Assembly (NCBI GenBank): GCA_016806145.1
Contig: CP063166.1
Location: 2,232,001 to 2,296,000 of the forward strand
From: Variovorax paradoxus
Lineage (GTDB): Bacteria; Pseudomonadota; Gammaproteobacteria; Burkholderiales; Burkholderiaceae_C
Direction of reading: 5' to 3'
DNA: 64,000 nt
In this document: piece by piece, positions 51,894 to 60,381 of the stretch
How the letters are laid out: every line of letters starts with the position of its first letter
Position numbering within the stretch: the stretch's first letter is position 1
Translations under genes and position numbers: made by a program
Notes under the pieces: model-generated
What the model was told of the DNA's origin: nothing
The model's input: only the letters and a program-made list of their open reading frames with translations
Databases searched by the model: none

Positions 51894-52991
51894 ATGCCAC
51901 CCGCCGCCCACATCCCCATCCATGCCATCAAGGGCCGCGGCGCCGCCACGCGGCTCGCGCACCGCTTCTCGAAGGACGAGCGCGATGCCTTCGACGACGG
52001 CTGGGGCACGCTCGAGGAGAATGCGGCCGAGGCCGACGAGCTCGAGCCGCTGGCCACCGAGGTGCGCTTCGAGGACGTGAAGTCGGCCCTGAACGAGAAC
52101 GACTCGCCGGACATCCACTTCGACCGCTCGATCAACCCCTACCGCGGCTGCGAGCACGGCTGCATCTACTGCTTCGCGCGGCCCACGCACAGCTACCTCA
52201 ACCTGTCGCCGGGGCTGGACTTCGAGACCAAGCTGATCGCCAAGCGCAACCTGGTCGAGGTGCTGCGCCGCGAACTGGGCCGCAAAAGCTACCGGCCCAG
52301 CCACCTCGCGATCGGCACCGCCACCGACTGCTACCAGCCGATCGAGCGCGAATTGCGCATCACGCGCTCGGTGATCGAGCTGCTGTCCGAAGCCAACCAT
52401 CCCTTCGGCCTGGTGACCAAGTCCAGCGCGGTCGAGCGCGACCTCGACCTGATCGCGCCGGCCGCCGCGCGCGGGCTGGCGGCCGTGTACGTGACCGTGA
52501 CCACGCTCGACGGCGACCTGGCGCGCAAGCTCGAGCCGCGCGCCGCGGCGCCGCACCGTCGGCTGCGCACCATCCGCACGCTGGCCGAGGCCGGCGTGCC
52601 GGTGGGCGTGAGCGTGGCGCCGCAGATCCCGTTCGTGACGGAAGACATGGAGCAGGTGCTTGAGGCGGCCTGGGAGGCGGGCGCGCGCAGCGCCTTCTAC
52701 ACGATGATCCGGCTGCCCTGGGAGGTGGCGCCGCTGTTCAAGCAGTGGCTGGCGCTGCACTACCCGCAGCGCGCCGACCGCATCATGGCGCGCATCCACG
52801 ACGTGCGCGGCGGCAAGGACTACGACGCCGACTTCGCCACGCGCATGAAGGGCACGGGCCTGTGGGCCGACCTGCTGCGCCAGCGCTTCGAGAAGGCGAC
52901 CGCGCGCATCGGCTTCAACCGCGAGCGCATCGCGCTCGACCTCAGCGCTTTTCGGCCACCTGGCGACCCGGGGCAGGGCAGCCTGTTCTAG
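51894..52991 (+). CDS. PA0069-type radical SAM protein (COG1533, SplB-like)
   Basis: A 365-residue radical SAM protein. The iron-sulfur site is C-x3-C-x2-C in YRGCEHGCIYCFARPTHSY, near residue 90. INPYRGCEHGC, LAIGTATDCYQPIERELRITRSVIELL, GLVTKSSAVERDLDLI and VYVTVTTLDGDLARKLEPRA are the PA0069/Rv2578c family blocks. Spore photoproduct lyase is a distant relative, so a DNA-repair role is often suggested but unproven. ATG 51894 has an AAGGAG site; the GTG at 51867 would overlap the LexA box. The box predicts induction by DNA damage. Its last 50 bases overlap the convergent efflux gene. Confidence 0.92.
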   Translation: MPPAAHIPIHAIKGRGAATRLAHRFSKDERDAFDDGWGTLEENAAEADELEPLATEVRFEDVKSALNENDSPDIHFDRSINPYRGCEHGCIYCFARPTHSYLNLSPGLDFETKLIAKRNLVEVLRRELGRKSYRPSHLAIGTATDCYQPIERELRITRSVIELLSEANHPFGLVTKSSAVERDLDLIAPAAARGLAAVYVTVTTLDGDLARKLEPRAAAPHRRLRTIRTLAEAGVPVGVSVAPQIPFVTEDMEQVLEAAWEAGARSAFYTMIRLPWEVAPLFKQWLALHYPQRADRIMARIHDVRGGKDYDADFATRMKGTGLWADLLRQRFEKATARIGFNRERIALDLSAFRPPGDPGQGSLF

Positions 52992-54441
52992 CGGCGAGCG
53001 CGGCGTCCGCGTTGCCGTCGCCGCACCAGTCGCCGCCCAGCGCCTTCACGAGGAACACCGAGGTCAGCAGGCGCTGGCCCTGCAGCTGCGCGGCCTGGCG
53101 CTCCACCGTCAGCAGCGACTGCTGCGCGGTGATCACGTCGAGGTAGGTCGAGGCACCGCCCTCGTAGCGGCTGTTCGCCATGTCGAGCACGCGCCGCGCG
53201 GCCGCCACGGCCGATTGCGCCTGGGCGGTGGCGCGCTCGAGCGCCGCAAGGCCGTCGATGCCGTCCTGCACTTCCTGCATCGCGGTCAGCACCACGCGGC
53301 GGTAGTTGCCCACGTTGGCTTCGTAGCCGGCCTTCGCGAAGTCCACGCCCGCGCGCACGCGGCCGCCGTCGAACAGCACCTGCGTGGCCGACACGCCGAC
53401 CGACCACAAGAGGCTGGGCGCATCGAACAGCGATTCGATCAGCCGGCTGTCGACGCCGATCGTGGGCGCGATCAGGATGCTCGGATAGAAGGCCGCCGTC
53501 GCCACGCCGATCTGCGCATTGGCCGCGGCCATCGCGCGCTCGGCCGAGGCCACGTCGGGCCGGCGCTCGAGCACGTCCGAGGGCACGCCCAGCGGCACCG
53601 CGGGCGGACGGATCTCGCGCAGGTCGGTCGCCAGCGCGAACGAGGGCGCGGGCGTGCCGGTCAGGGTGGCGAGCGCATGTTCGTACTGCGCGCGCTGCTT
53701 CCTGAGCACGTCGACCTGCGTCAGCGTGGTCTCGAGCAGTGCCTGCTGCTGCGCCACGTCGAGGCCCGAGACGGCGCCCAGGTCGTGCCGCGACGTCACC
53801 AGCTCGAGCGCGCGCCGCTGCAGCGCGATCGAGCGCGTCAGCACGTCGAGCTCGATGTCGGTGGAGCGCAGGTTGAAATAGCTGCTCGCCACGTCGGCCG
53901 ACAGCAGCAGCCGCGTGTTGGCGAGGTCGGCGGCCGACTGCTCGGCCGAGGCGGTCGCGCCTTCCACGCTGCGCTGCACGCGGCCCGCGAGATCGAGCTC
54001 GTAGCTGGCGTTGAGCGAGAGCGCGAAGTCGTTCTGCACCGTCGAGAAATTGGAGGCGTTGTAGTTGGTCAGCGGCCGGTTGGCCGAGATCTTGAGCCGC
54101 GAGGCGCGCGTGCCCAGGCCGAGCTGCGGGTACTGCGCGGCCGAGCTCGAGGCCAGCGTGGCGCGCGCCTGCGCGAGCCGCGCGCCGGCGATGGCGAGCG
54201 TGGGGCTGCCGGCCACGGCGCGGTCCTGCAGCGCGTCGAGCTGCGCGTCGCCGTAGCGCTTCCACCACGGGCCCTTGTCGGCGATGTCGTTGGGCGTGCC
54301 TTCGCGCCACGGTGCCTCGAGCTTCCAGCTCACGGGCAGTGGGGTCTCGGGCGCCTTGTAGTCGGGACCGACCGCGCAGCCCGCGGCCAGCATCACGGCG
54401 GCGAGCGCGATCGCCGCGAGGGCGGGGCGGCGCATGGTCAC
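52942..54441 (-). CDS. RND efflux outer-membrane channel lipoprotein (NodT family)
   Basis: A 499-residue TolC-like outer-membrane factor. The lipobox is LAAGC (Cys22), followed by AVGPDYKAPETPLPVSW. Two OEP repeats are visible, the first ending in YELDLAGRVQRSVEGATASAEQSAADLANTRLLLSADVASSYFNLR and the second with LERRPDVASAERAMAAANAQIGVATAAFYPSI. The start is GTG 54441, overlapping the adaptor stop (GTGA), or ATG 54435. The C-terminal tail of about 16 residues is encoded antisense to the radical SAM gene. It completes the tripartite pump. Confidence 0.93.
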   Translation of the reverse strand: MTMRRPALAAIALAAVMLAAGCAVGPDYKAPETPLPVSWKLEAPWREGTPNDIADKGPWWKRYGDAQLDALQDRAVAGSPTLAIAGARLAQARATLASSSAAQYPQLGLGTRASRLKISANRPLTNYNASNFSTVQNDFALSLNASYELDLAGRVQRSVEGATASAEQSAADLANTRLLLSADVASSYFNLRSTDIELDVLTRSIALQRRALELVTSRHDLGAVSGLDVAQQQALLETTLTQVDVLRKQRAQYEHALATLTGTPAPSFALATDLREIRPPAVPLGVPSDVLERRPDVASAERAMAAANAQIGVATAAFYPSILIAPTIGVDSRLIESLFDAPSLLWSVGVSATQVLFDGGRVRAGVDFAKAGYEANVGNYRRVVLTAMQEVQDGIDGLAALERATAQAQSAVAAARRVLDMANSRYEGGASTYLDVITAQQSLLTVERQAAQLQGQRLLTSVFLVKALGGDWCGDGNADAALAARTGCPAPGRQVAEKR

Positions 54442-55721
54442 GCGGGTTCCTTCTTGGCCGCGGCCGGTGCTGCAGCCGGCGCCGCGCCCGGCTTGGCCCC
54501 ATCGGCCGGCGCATCGGGCGCCACCGCGACCATGTCGCCATCGGCCAGTGAATCCGAGGGGTTGAGCACCATGCGGTCGGTGCCCGCGAGCCCGTCGACC
54601 ACCTCGACGTTCTCGCCGTAGTTGCGGCCCAGCGTCACGGGCCGCAGGCCGACGCGGCCCTGCGCGTCGACCACCGCCACGCGCGTGCCCTCGGCACGGA
54701 ACAGCAGCGCATTGGCCGGCACGGTGATGGTGCCGCTCGCGGCCAGCGGCAGCTCGACCTGCACGTAGGCGCCCGGCAGCAGCGCGCCGTCGCGGTTGGG
54801 CAGCGAGACCTCAACCTGCATCATGCGCGTGGTGGTGTCGATGGCGCCCGCGGTGCGCGCGACCTGGCCGCTGAACTTCTGGCCGCGCAGCTCGGCCTGC
54901 GTCACCACCACCGGCTGCCCGGCCTTCACGAGCTGGGCATAGGCCTGCGGCACGTTGATGTACACGCGCAGCGGATCGGTCTGCGCCAGCACGAACAGCG
55001 CGCGGCCCGCACCGCCGCCGGCCCCGGCATCGATCAGGTCGCCGGTGTCGACGTTGCGCCGCGTGATCACGCCGGAAAACGGCGCGACCACGCGCTTGAA
55101 GCCCTCGGTCTGCCGGAGCCGCTGCACGTTGGCATCGGCGGCCGCCACGTTGGCGGTGGCCTGCGCGACCGCGCTGCGGCGCTCGTCGAGGTCCTGCTGC
55201 GAGACCACGTCCTTCTTGCGCAGGTTCTCCCAGCGCGCGGCCGTGCTCTGCGCGAGCTCGAGGCCCGAGGCCGCCTGGTTGCGCGCGGCGATGGCCTGCG
55301 ACAGCTGCTGGTCGATCTCGGGCGTCTCGATCTCGGCCAGCAGCTCGCCCTTCTCGACGCGGCTGCCGATGTCCTTGGTCCAGCGCTTGAGGTAGCCGCT
55401 GGCGCGCGCCGAGATCGGCGACTGCACGTAGCCCTGCAGCGTGCCCGGCAGCGCCAGCTTCTGGCCCCCGGTGGGCGTGCGCGGCAGCGCGGTCTGCACG
55501 TATTGCTTTGCATGCTCGACCGAGCTGGCCTGCAGCTCGCGCGCGTTGGCGATGCGCACGAACACCGTGCGTGCCGCGCCGAGCGCCAGCAGCACGAGCA
55601 CGATCAGCACGAGCCAGCGGGTGCGCCGCACGATCTGGCGCCGCCGCAGCAGTTCGGGGCCGTCGCCGTCGTCGCCGGCGATGGGGTGGATGGCCAATGC
55701 CGAATGGCGTTGCTCTGTCAT
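54438..55721 (-). CDS. RND efflux periplasmic adaptor (membrane fusion protein)
   Basis: A 427-residue adaptor anchored by one membrane helix (LVLIVLVLLALGAARTVFV, residues about 36-54). The lipoyl/barrel-sandwich parts are YVQSPISARASGYLKRWTKDIGSRVEKGELLAEIETPEID and APFSGVITRRNVDTGDLIDAG. Between them lies a coiled-coil hairpin (ARNQAASGLELAQSTAARWENLRKKDVVSQQDLDERR). An Ala/Pro-rich tail ends the protein. It links the inner-membrane pump encoded 119 bases upstream to the NodT channel. Confidence 0.93.
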   Translation of the reverse strand: MTEQRHSALAIHPIAGDDGDGPELLRRRQIVRRTRWLVLIVLVLLALGAARTVFVRIANARELQASSVEHAKQYVQTALPRTPTGGQKLALPGTLQGYVQSPISARASGYLKRWTKDIGSRVEKGELLAEIETPEIDQQLSQAIAARNQAASGLELAQSTAARWENLRKKDVVSQQDLDERRSAVAQATANVAAADANVQRLRQTEGFKRVVAPFSGVITRRNVDTGDLIDAGAGGGAGRALFVLAQTDPLRVYINVPQAYAQLVKAGQPVVVTQAELRGQKFSGQVARTAGAIDTTTRMMQVEVSLPNRDGALLPGAYVQVELPLAASGTITVPANALLFRAEGTRVAVVDAQGRVGLRPVTLGRNYGENVEVVDGLAGTDRMVLNPSDSLADGDMVAVAPDAPADGAKPGAAPAAAPAAAKKEPA

Positions 55722-55840
55722 GCGCTAGACGGCGCGGGGCCGTTTCCGTGGCGGGCCGCGCGGCCGTGGGAGGGCTGGGTGCGCGGCGGGTACAACAAGT
55801 CGAACAGGGTGTCGAAACGATCGGATGGCGCGGGCATCGC

Positions 55841-58800
55841 TCAGTGCTCCTGCGCGGTGGCGCCGGCCGGCGGATGGGCGCCGCCGCCGTGCGCGGCGCG
55901 CCGGTGCGCGAGCCAGCTGTGCACGCCCGCATAGACCGCGGGCACGAAGAACAGCGTCGACACCGTCGCGAACAGCAGGCCGCCGATCACGGCGCGGCCC
56001 AGCGGCGCGTTCTGCTCGGCGCCTTCGCCCAGGCCCAGCGCCATCGGGATCATGCCGATGATCATCGCCAGCGCCGTCATCAGCACCGGGCGGATGCGGG
56101 TGGCGCCGGCCTCGAGCGCGGCCGACAGCGGCGGGATGCCCGCGGCCAGCCGTTCGCGCGCGAAGGACACCATCAGGATCGAGTTGGCCGTGGCCACGCC
56201 CATGGTCATGATCGCGCCCGTGAGCGCGGGCACGCTCAGCGTGGTGCCGGTGATGAACAGCATCCAGGCGATGCCCGCCAGCGCGGCGGGCAGGGCGGTG
56301 ATGATGATCGCGGCGTCGAGCCAGGACTGGAAGGTCACGACGATCAGCAGGTAGACCAGCACGATCGCCATCGCCAGGCCCACGCCCAGGCCGATGAACG
56401 AGGACTGCATGGTCTGCACCTGGCCGCGGATGTCGACGCGGCTGCCGCGCGAGAGCTTGGGCCGCATCTCGTCGACGAGCGCCTGCACCTTGCTCGCCAC
56501 GCTCGCGAGGTCGGTGCCCTGCACGCTGACGTAGACGTCGATCACCGGCGCGATGTTGTAGCGCGACTGGATCGCCGGCTGGCGCGCCGCGCGCGCGTCG
56601 ACCAGGTTGCCCAGCAGCTGCTGTGCGCCGCCGGGCGTGGCCGCGCCGGGCGCGCCCACCGGAATGTTGAGCAGCGAATCGAGCGAGTCGACGTTGTACT
56701 GCGGCGTCTGCACCGCGATGCTGTAGACCACGCCGTTCTGCGGATTGAGCCAGTAGGCCGGCGCCGTCTGCGAGCTGCCCGACAGCGCGATCAGCACGTT
56801 CTGCCCCACGTTGGAGGCGGTCAGGCCGTACTGCTGCAGCCGCGAGCGGTCCATCGTCAGGTCCACCGAGGGGCCGTCGAGGCGCTGGTGCACGTGGGCG
56901 TCGACCGCGCCCGGGATCTGCCGGATCGCCTTGGTGAGCTCGGCCGCGCGCGCCGCGTTGCCCGCGATGTCGTTGCCGCTGAACTGCACGTCGATGGCCG
57001 CCGGCAGGCCGAAGTTGAGGATCTGCGTGACGATGTCGGCCGGCTGGAAGAAGAACTCGATGCCCGGGAAGCGCTTGGGCAGCTCGGCGCGCAGCGTGGT
57101 CACGAACTCCTCGGTCGGCCGGTGGCCGTCCTTCAGCGACATCAGGATCTCGGCGTCGAAGGTGCCGATGGTGCCGGCGTTGCTGTACGACAGGTTGATG
57201 CCGCTGTTCGGCACGCCGAGGTTGTCGAGGATGGTCTCGAGCTGGTCGGGCGGCACCAGCTCGCGGATCGCGGCCTCCACCCGGTCGGTGAGGCGCGCGG
57301 TCTCCTCGATGCGGGTGCCGGTGGGCGCGCGCATGTGCAGCCGGATCTGGCCGGCGTCCACGGTCGGGAAGAAGTCGCGGCCCAGCGCCGGATAGAGTAG
57401 GCAGGACAGCAGGCAGAAGCCGAGGAACACCGAGATGAAGCCGCCGCGGCGCGACAGCAGCGCCGACAGCAGCAGCGTGTAGGCGCGGCGCACGCGCTCG
57501 AAGCGGCGGTCGAAGGCGCGGTACACGCGCTGCAGCGCGCTGGGCTTCGCGTTCTCGTCGGCCTGCTGGCCGTGCACGCCGCCCATCAGCAGCATCACCA
57601 GCGTGGGCACCAGCGTGCGCGACAGCAGGTAGGAGGCCAGCATCGCGAACACCACGGCCTCGGCCAGCGGCACGAACAGGAAGCGCGCCACGCCCGAGAG
57701 GAAGAACATCGGCACGAACACGATGCAGATGCACAGCGTGGAGACGAAGGCCGCATTGCCGATCTCGCCGGCGCCGATCTCGATCGCCTCCTTGAGCGGC
57801 GTGCCCATGTGCAGGTGGCGCTCGATGTTCTCGATGGTCACGATCGCCTGGTCCACCAATATGCCGACCGAGAGCGCGAGCCCGCCCAATGTCATGAGGT
57901 TGAGCGTTTCGCCGAGGCCGTAGAGCACCAGGATCGAGGCCAGGATCGACAGCGGGATGGTCAGGCCGATGATCAGCGTGCTGCGCCAGTTGCCGAGGAA
58001 CAGCAGCACCATCGCGGCGGTGAGCGCGGCGGCCAGGATGGCTTCGAACACCACGCCCTTGACGGCCGCCTTCACGAACACCGACTGGTCGAACAGCGGC
58101 GTGATCTTGATGTCCTGCGGCATGGTCTGCGCCGCCACCGGCAGCATCGCGCGCAGGTTGGCCACGATGTCCAGCGTGGAGGCGCCGCCGTTCTTGAGCA
58201 CCGACAGCAGCACGCCGCGCACGCCGTCCTGGCGCACCACGTTGGTCTGCGGCGAGAAGCCGTCGCGCACGTAGGCCACGTCGCGCACGTAGACGGTGGC
58301 GCCGTTCACGGTGCGGATCGGCAGGTCGTTGAGGCCCGCGATCGCATCGGGCGAGCCGTTCATGCGCACGCCGTACTCGGTGGCGCCGAACTTGGCGGTG
58401 CCCGAGGGCAGGATCAGGTTCTGCGTGTTGATCGCGTTCACCACGTCCGACGGCGACAGGCCGCGCGCCTGCAGCGCCTGGGTGTTGAGGTCGACCGAGA
58501 TCAGCCGGTTCTTGCCGCCGTAGGGAAAGGGGATCGCCGCGCCCGGCACCGTGATGAGCTGCGGGCGCAGCTGGTTCACGGTGGCGTCGAACAGGGAGTT
58601 CTCGGAGCGCGTCGGGCTCGACAGCGCGAGCTGGATCACGGGCACGCTCGAGGCCGAGTACTTGATCACCAGCGGCGGCGTGATGCCCGGCGGCAGCTGC
58701 CGCACCTGGGCCTGCATCGAGGCCACCACCTGCGAGATCGCCATCTCGATGTTGGCGGTGGGCTGGAAGAAAACCTTGATGATCGACACGCCCGCGAGCG

Positions 58801-59047
58801 ACTGCGATTCGATGTGCTCGATGTCGCTGACGGTGGTGGTCAGGCCGCGCTCCACCTGGCCCGAGATGCGCTGGCCCATCTCCTGGGCCGGCAGGCCGGT
58901 GTAGTTCCAGATGACCGACACCACCGGGATATTGATCTCCGGAAAGATGTCGGTGGCCATCCGCAAGAGGACGAAGGGCGTGGCCAGCACGATCAGCATC
59001 GCCATGACGATGAAGGTGTAAGGACGACGCAACGCGAGCTGAACCAT
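55841..59047 (-). CDS. RND efflux inner-membrane transporter
   Basis: A 1068-residue RND pump with the expected two halves. The first segment is RPYTFIVMAMLIVLATPFVLL. The TM4 proton-relay motif reads GILVDQAIVTIENIERHL, where AcrB-type pumps have two Asp (LVDDA); here the second is Gln. Periplasmic domains contain FPEINIPVVSVIWNYTGLPAQEM and GIDVQFSGND-like AAIDVQFSGNDIAG. The C-terminal half has IVYLLIVVTFQSW-type and GATRIRPVLMTALAMIIGMIPMALGLG. It exports small toxic molecules using the proton gradient; the substrates are unknown. It is the first gene of the three-gene operon. Confidence 0.93.
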   Translation of the reverse strand: MVQLALRRPYTFIVMAMLIVLATPFVLLRMATDIFPEINIPVVSVIWNYTGLPAQEMGQRISGQVERGLTTTVSDIEHIESQSLAGVSIIKVFFQPTANIEMAISQVVASMQAQVRQLPPGITPPLVIKYSASSVPVIQLALSSPTRSENSLFDATVNQLRPQLITVPGAAIPFPYGGKNRLISVDLNTQALQARGLSPSDVVNAINTQNLILPSGTAKFGATEYGVRMNGSPDAIAGLNDLPIRTVNGATVYVRDVAYVRDGFSPQTNVVRQDGVRGVLLSVLKNGGASTLDIVANLRAMLPVAAQTMPQDIKITPLFDQSVFVKAAVKGVVFEAILAAALTAAMVLLFLGNWRSTLIIGLTIPLSILASILVLYGLGETLNLMTLGGLALSVGILVDQAIVTIENIERHLHMGTPLKEAIEIGAGEIGNAAFVSTLCICIVFVPMFFLSGVARFLFVPLAEAVVFAMLASYLLSRTLVPTLVMLLMGGVHGQQADENAKPSALQRVYRAFDRRFERVRRAYTLLLSALLSRRGGFISVFLGFCLLSCLLYPALGRDFFPTVDAGQIRLHMRAPTGTRIEETARLTDRVEAAIRELVPPDQLETILDNLGVPNSGINLSYSNAGTIGTFDAEILMSLKDGHRPTEEFVTTLRAELPKRFPGIEFFFQPADIVTQILNFGLPAAIDVQFSGNDIAGNAARAAELTKAIRQIPGAVDAHVHQRLDGPSVDLTMDRSRLQQYGLTASNVGQNVLIALSGSSQTAPAYWLNPQNGVVYSIAVQTPQYNVDSLDSLLNIPVGAPGAATPGGAQQLLGNLVDARAARQPAIQSRYNIAPVIDVYVSVQGTDLASVASKVQALVDEMRPKLSRGSRVDIRGQVQTMQSSFIGLGVGLAMAIVLVYLLIVVTFQSWLDAAIIITALPAALAGIAWMLFITGTTLSVPALTGAIMTMGVATANSILMVSFARERLAAGIPPLSAALEAGATRIRPVLMTALAMIIGMIPMALGLGEGAEQNAPLGRAVIGGLLFATVSTLFFVPAVYAGVHSWLAHRRAAHGGGAHPPAGATAQEH

Positions 59048-59204
59048 GGACGGGTCTCTCTGCTTCCGGCGAAAAAAGGTTTCGCATCATAAGGAAGTAG
59101 TTTTAAGTTTGTTTAACTTGGTTACTTCGACCTCTTCGATGCGCTTTTCGGAGCGCTTCCGGCGACGCATGGAGCGTGCCGGGTGGGGTGACGATGGCTA
59201 TTCC

Positions 59205-59300
59205 TGTGATTGAGTAAAGCTCATAAATAAGAGCCGAGAGCCAGGTTGTTGGCGGCTGACTCCATAGTTTTCAGTGGCTTGTGATTGAGTAGTACTCAAT
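59205..59300. promoter_or_regulatory. Repeated operator-like motif upstream of the DUF2000 gene
   Basis: TGTGATTGAGTA occurs at 59205-59216 and again at 59280-59291, 75 bases apart. The second copy is part of a perfect palindrome, ATTGAGTAGTACTCAAT (59284-59300), and the first is followed by the imperfect partner AAGCTCAT. The downstream copy ends 20 bases before the DUF2000 ATG, over the probable promoter. The rest of the 272-base gap 59048-59319 is AT-rich near 59095-59120 and otherwise featureless. Confidence 0.6.
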
Positions 59301-59319
59301 TTATCTTCTTCCATCTGCC

Positions 59320-59766
59320 ATGAGCCAGACCGATCCTTCCCCCACCGCTGCCGCGCTGCCCGAACGCTGCGTCATCGTCGTCGACGCCGCCTTGCCGCCG
59401 GGCCTGGCCGCCAATGCCGCGGCCGTGGTCGCGCTGACCGTGGGCCAGCGCCATCCGGGGCTGGTCGGCGAGCCGCTAGTCGATGCCTCGGGACGGACGC
59501 ATCCCGGCCTGATCCCGATCGGCATCGCGGTGCTCGGCGCCTCGCAGGAGGAACTCGCGGCCGTGCGGCAGAAGGCGCTCGCCAGCACCGAGTGCGACGT
59601 GATCGACTTCCCGGTGCAGGGCCAGCAGACCACCAACTACGCGGCCTTCCGCGAGGCGGTGGCGGGAGTGCCGGCCGAGGCACTGCGCTACGTGGCGGTC
59701 GGTTTCGTCGGCGAGCGCAAGCCGCTGGGCAAGGTGGTGTCGAAGCTGGGCCTGCTCGGGCAGTAG
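59320..59766 (+). CDS. DUF2000 family protein
   Basis: A 148-residue protein with the DUF2000 features: ERCVIVVDAALPPGLAANAAAVVALTVGQRHP, the central HPGLIPIGIAVLGAS and FPVQGQQTTNYAAF. Structures of this family show a peptidyl-tRNA-hydrolase-II-like fold, without known activity. No signal peptide is present. It stands alone, divergent from the RND operon and convergent with the GNAT gene. Two operator-like motifs precede it, so its expression is probably regulated. Confidence 0.85.
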   Translation: MSQTDPSPTAAALPERCVIVVDAALPPGLAANAAAVVALTVGQRHPGLVGEPLVDASGRTHPGLIPIGIAVLGASQEELAAVRQKALASTECDVIDFPVQGQQTTNYAAFREAVAGVPAEALRYVAVGFVGERKPLGKVVSKLGLLGQ

Positions 59767-59773
59767 GCGGAGG

Positions 59774-60337
59774 TCACGCCGGCGCGTCCAGCGCGAGACG
59801 CAGCCGGCTGACGTTCGGGTTGCCCGGGTCGCGCTGCACCTTGAAGCCCAGCTTGCGCGCCAGCGCGATCATCGCGAGGTTGTCGTAGAGGGTGATGTCG
59901 GCCAGTTCGCGCACGCCCGCGGCGCGCGCCGCCGAGATCAGGCTGCGCATCAGTTTCTCGGCCAGCCCCTGGCGCTGCCAGGCATCGGCGATCACCACCG
60001 CGAACTCGGCCACCTCGGTTGTTTCGGGCGTGTCGCCGCGCACGTAGCGCACCACCCCCATCTCCTGCTCGGCGCCATCGACCTCGAGGGTGGCGATCAG
60101 CGCGAGCTCGTGCGCGTAGTCGACATGGGTCATGCGCCAGAGCTCGTCGGGCTGCGGCTTGCGCGGCGAGAGCAGCCGGTGGTAGCCGGTGCGGTCCGAC
60201 AGGCCCGCGACGAAGGCGGTGTGCATCGCAAGGTCGTCGGCATGGATCGGGCGGATGCGTACCGCGCGGCCATCGCGAAGCCGCCAGTCTTCGACCAGGT
60301 GCGCGGGATAGGCGTGGGGTGCGGCCGGTGCTGCCAT
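59774..60337 (-). CDS. GNAT family N-acetyltransferase
   Basis: A 187-residue GNAT enzyme. WRLRDGRAVRIRPIHADDLAMHTAFVAGLSDRTGYHRLL opens the fold, and the acetyl-CoA pyrophosphate loop is WQRQGLAEKLMRSLISAARAAGV. ITLYDNLAMIALARKLGFKVQRDP ends the core. The RxRPIxxxD start resembles the acetyltransferase modules that modify protein lysines (PatZ/Pat group), but here the domain is free. It ends seven bases from the DUF2000 stop, convergent, and follows the gnd gene by 44 bases. Confidence 0.88.
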   Translation of the reverse strand: MAAPAAPHAYPAHLVEDWRLRDGRAVRIRPIHADDLAMHTAFVAGLSDRTGYHRLLSPRKPQPDELWRMTHVDYAHELALIATLEVDGAEQEMGVVRYVRGDTPETTEVAEFAVVIADAWQRQGLAEKLMRSLISAARAAGVRELADITLYDNLAMIALARKLGFKVQRDPGNPNVSRLRLALDAPA

Positions 60338-60381
60338 GGCGGGGGTTGTGCCATGGCGGCGGGCCGCGGGTCAATCCGGGT

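Noticed and set aside
59105..59119. AAGTT/AACTT inverted repeat upstream of the RND operon
   Set aside because: Arms of only five bases in an AT-rich stretch; could be chance, kept only as a note.
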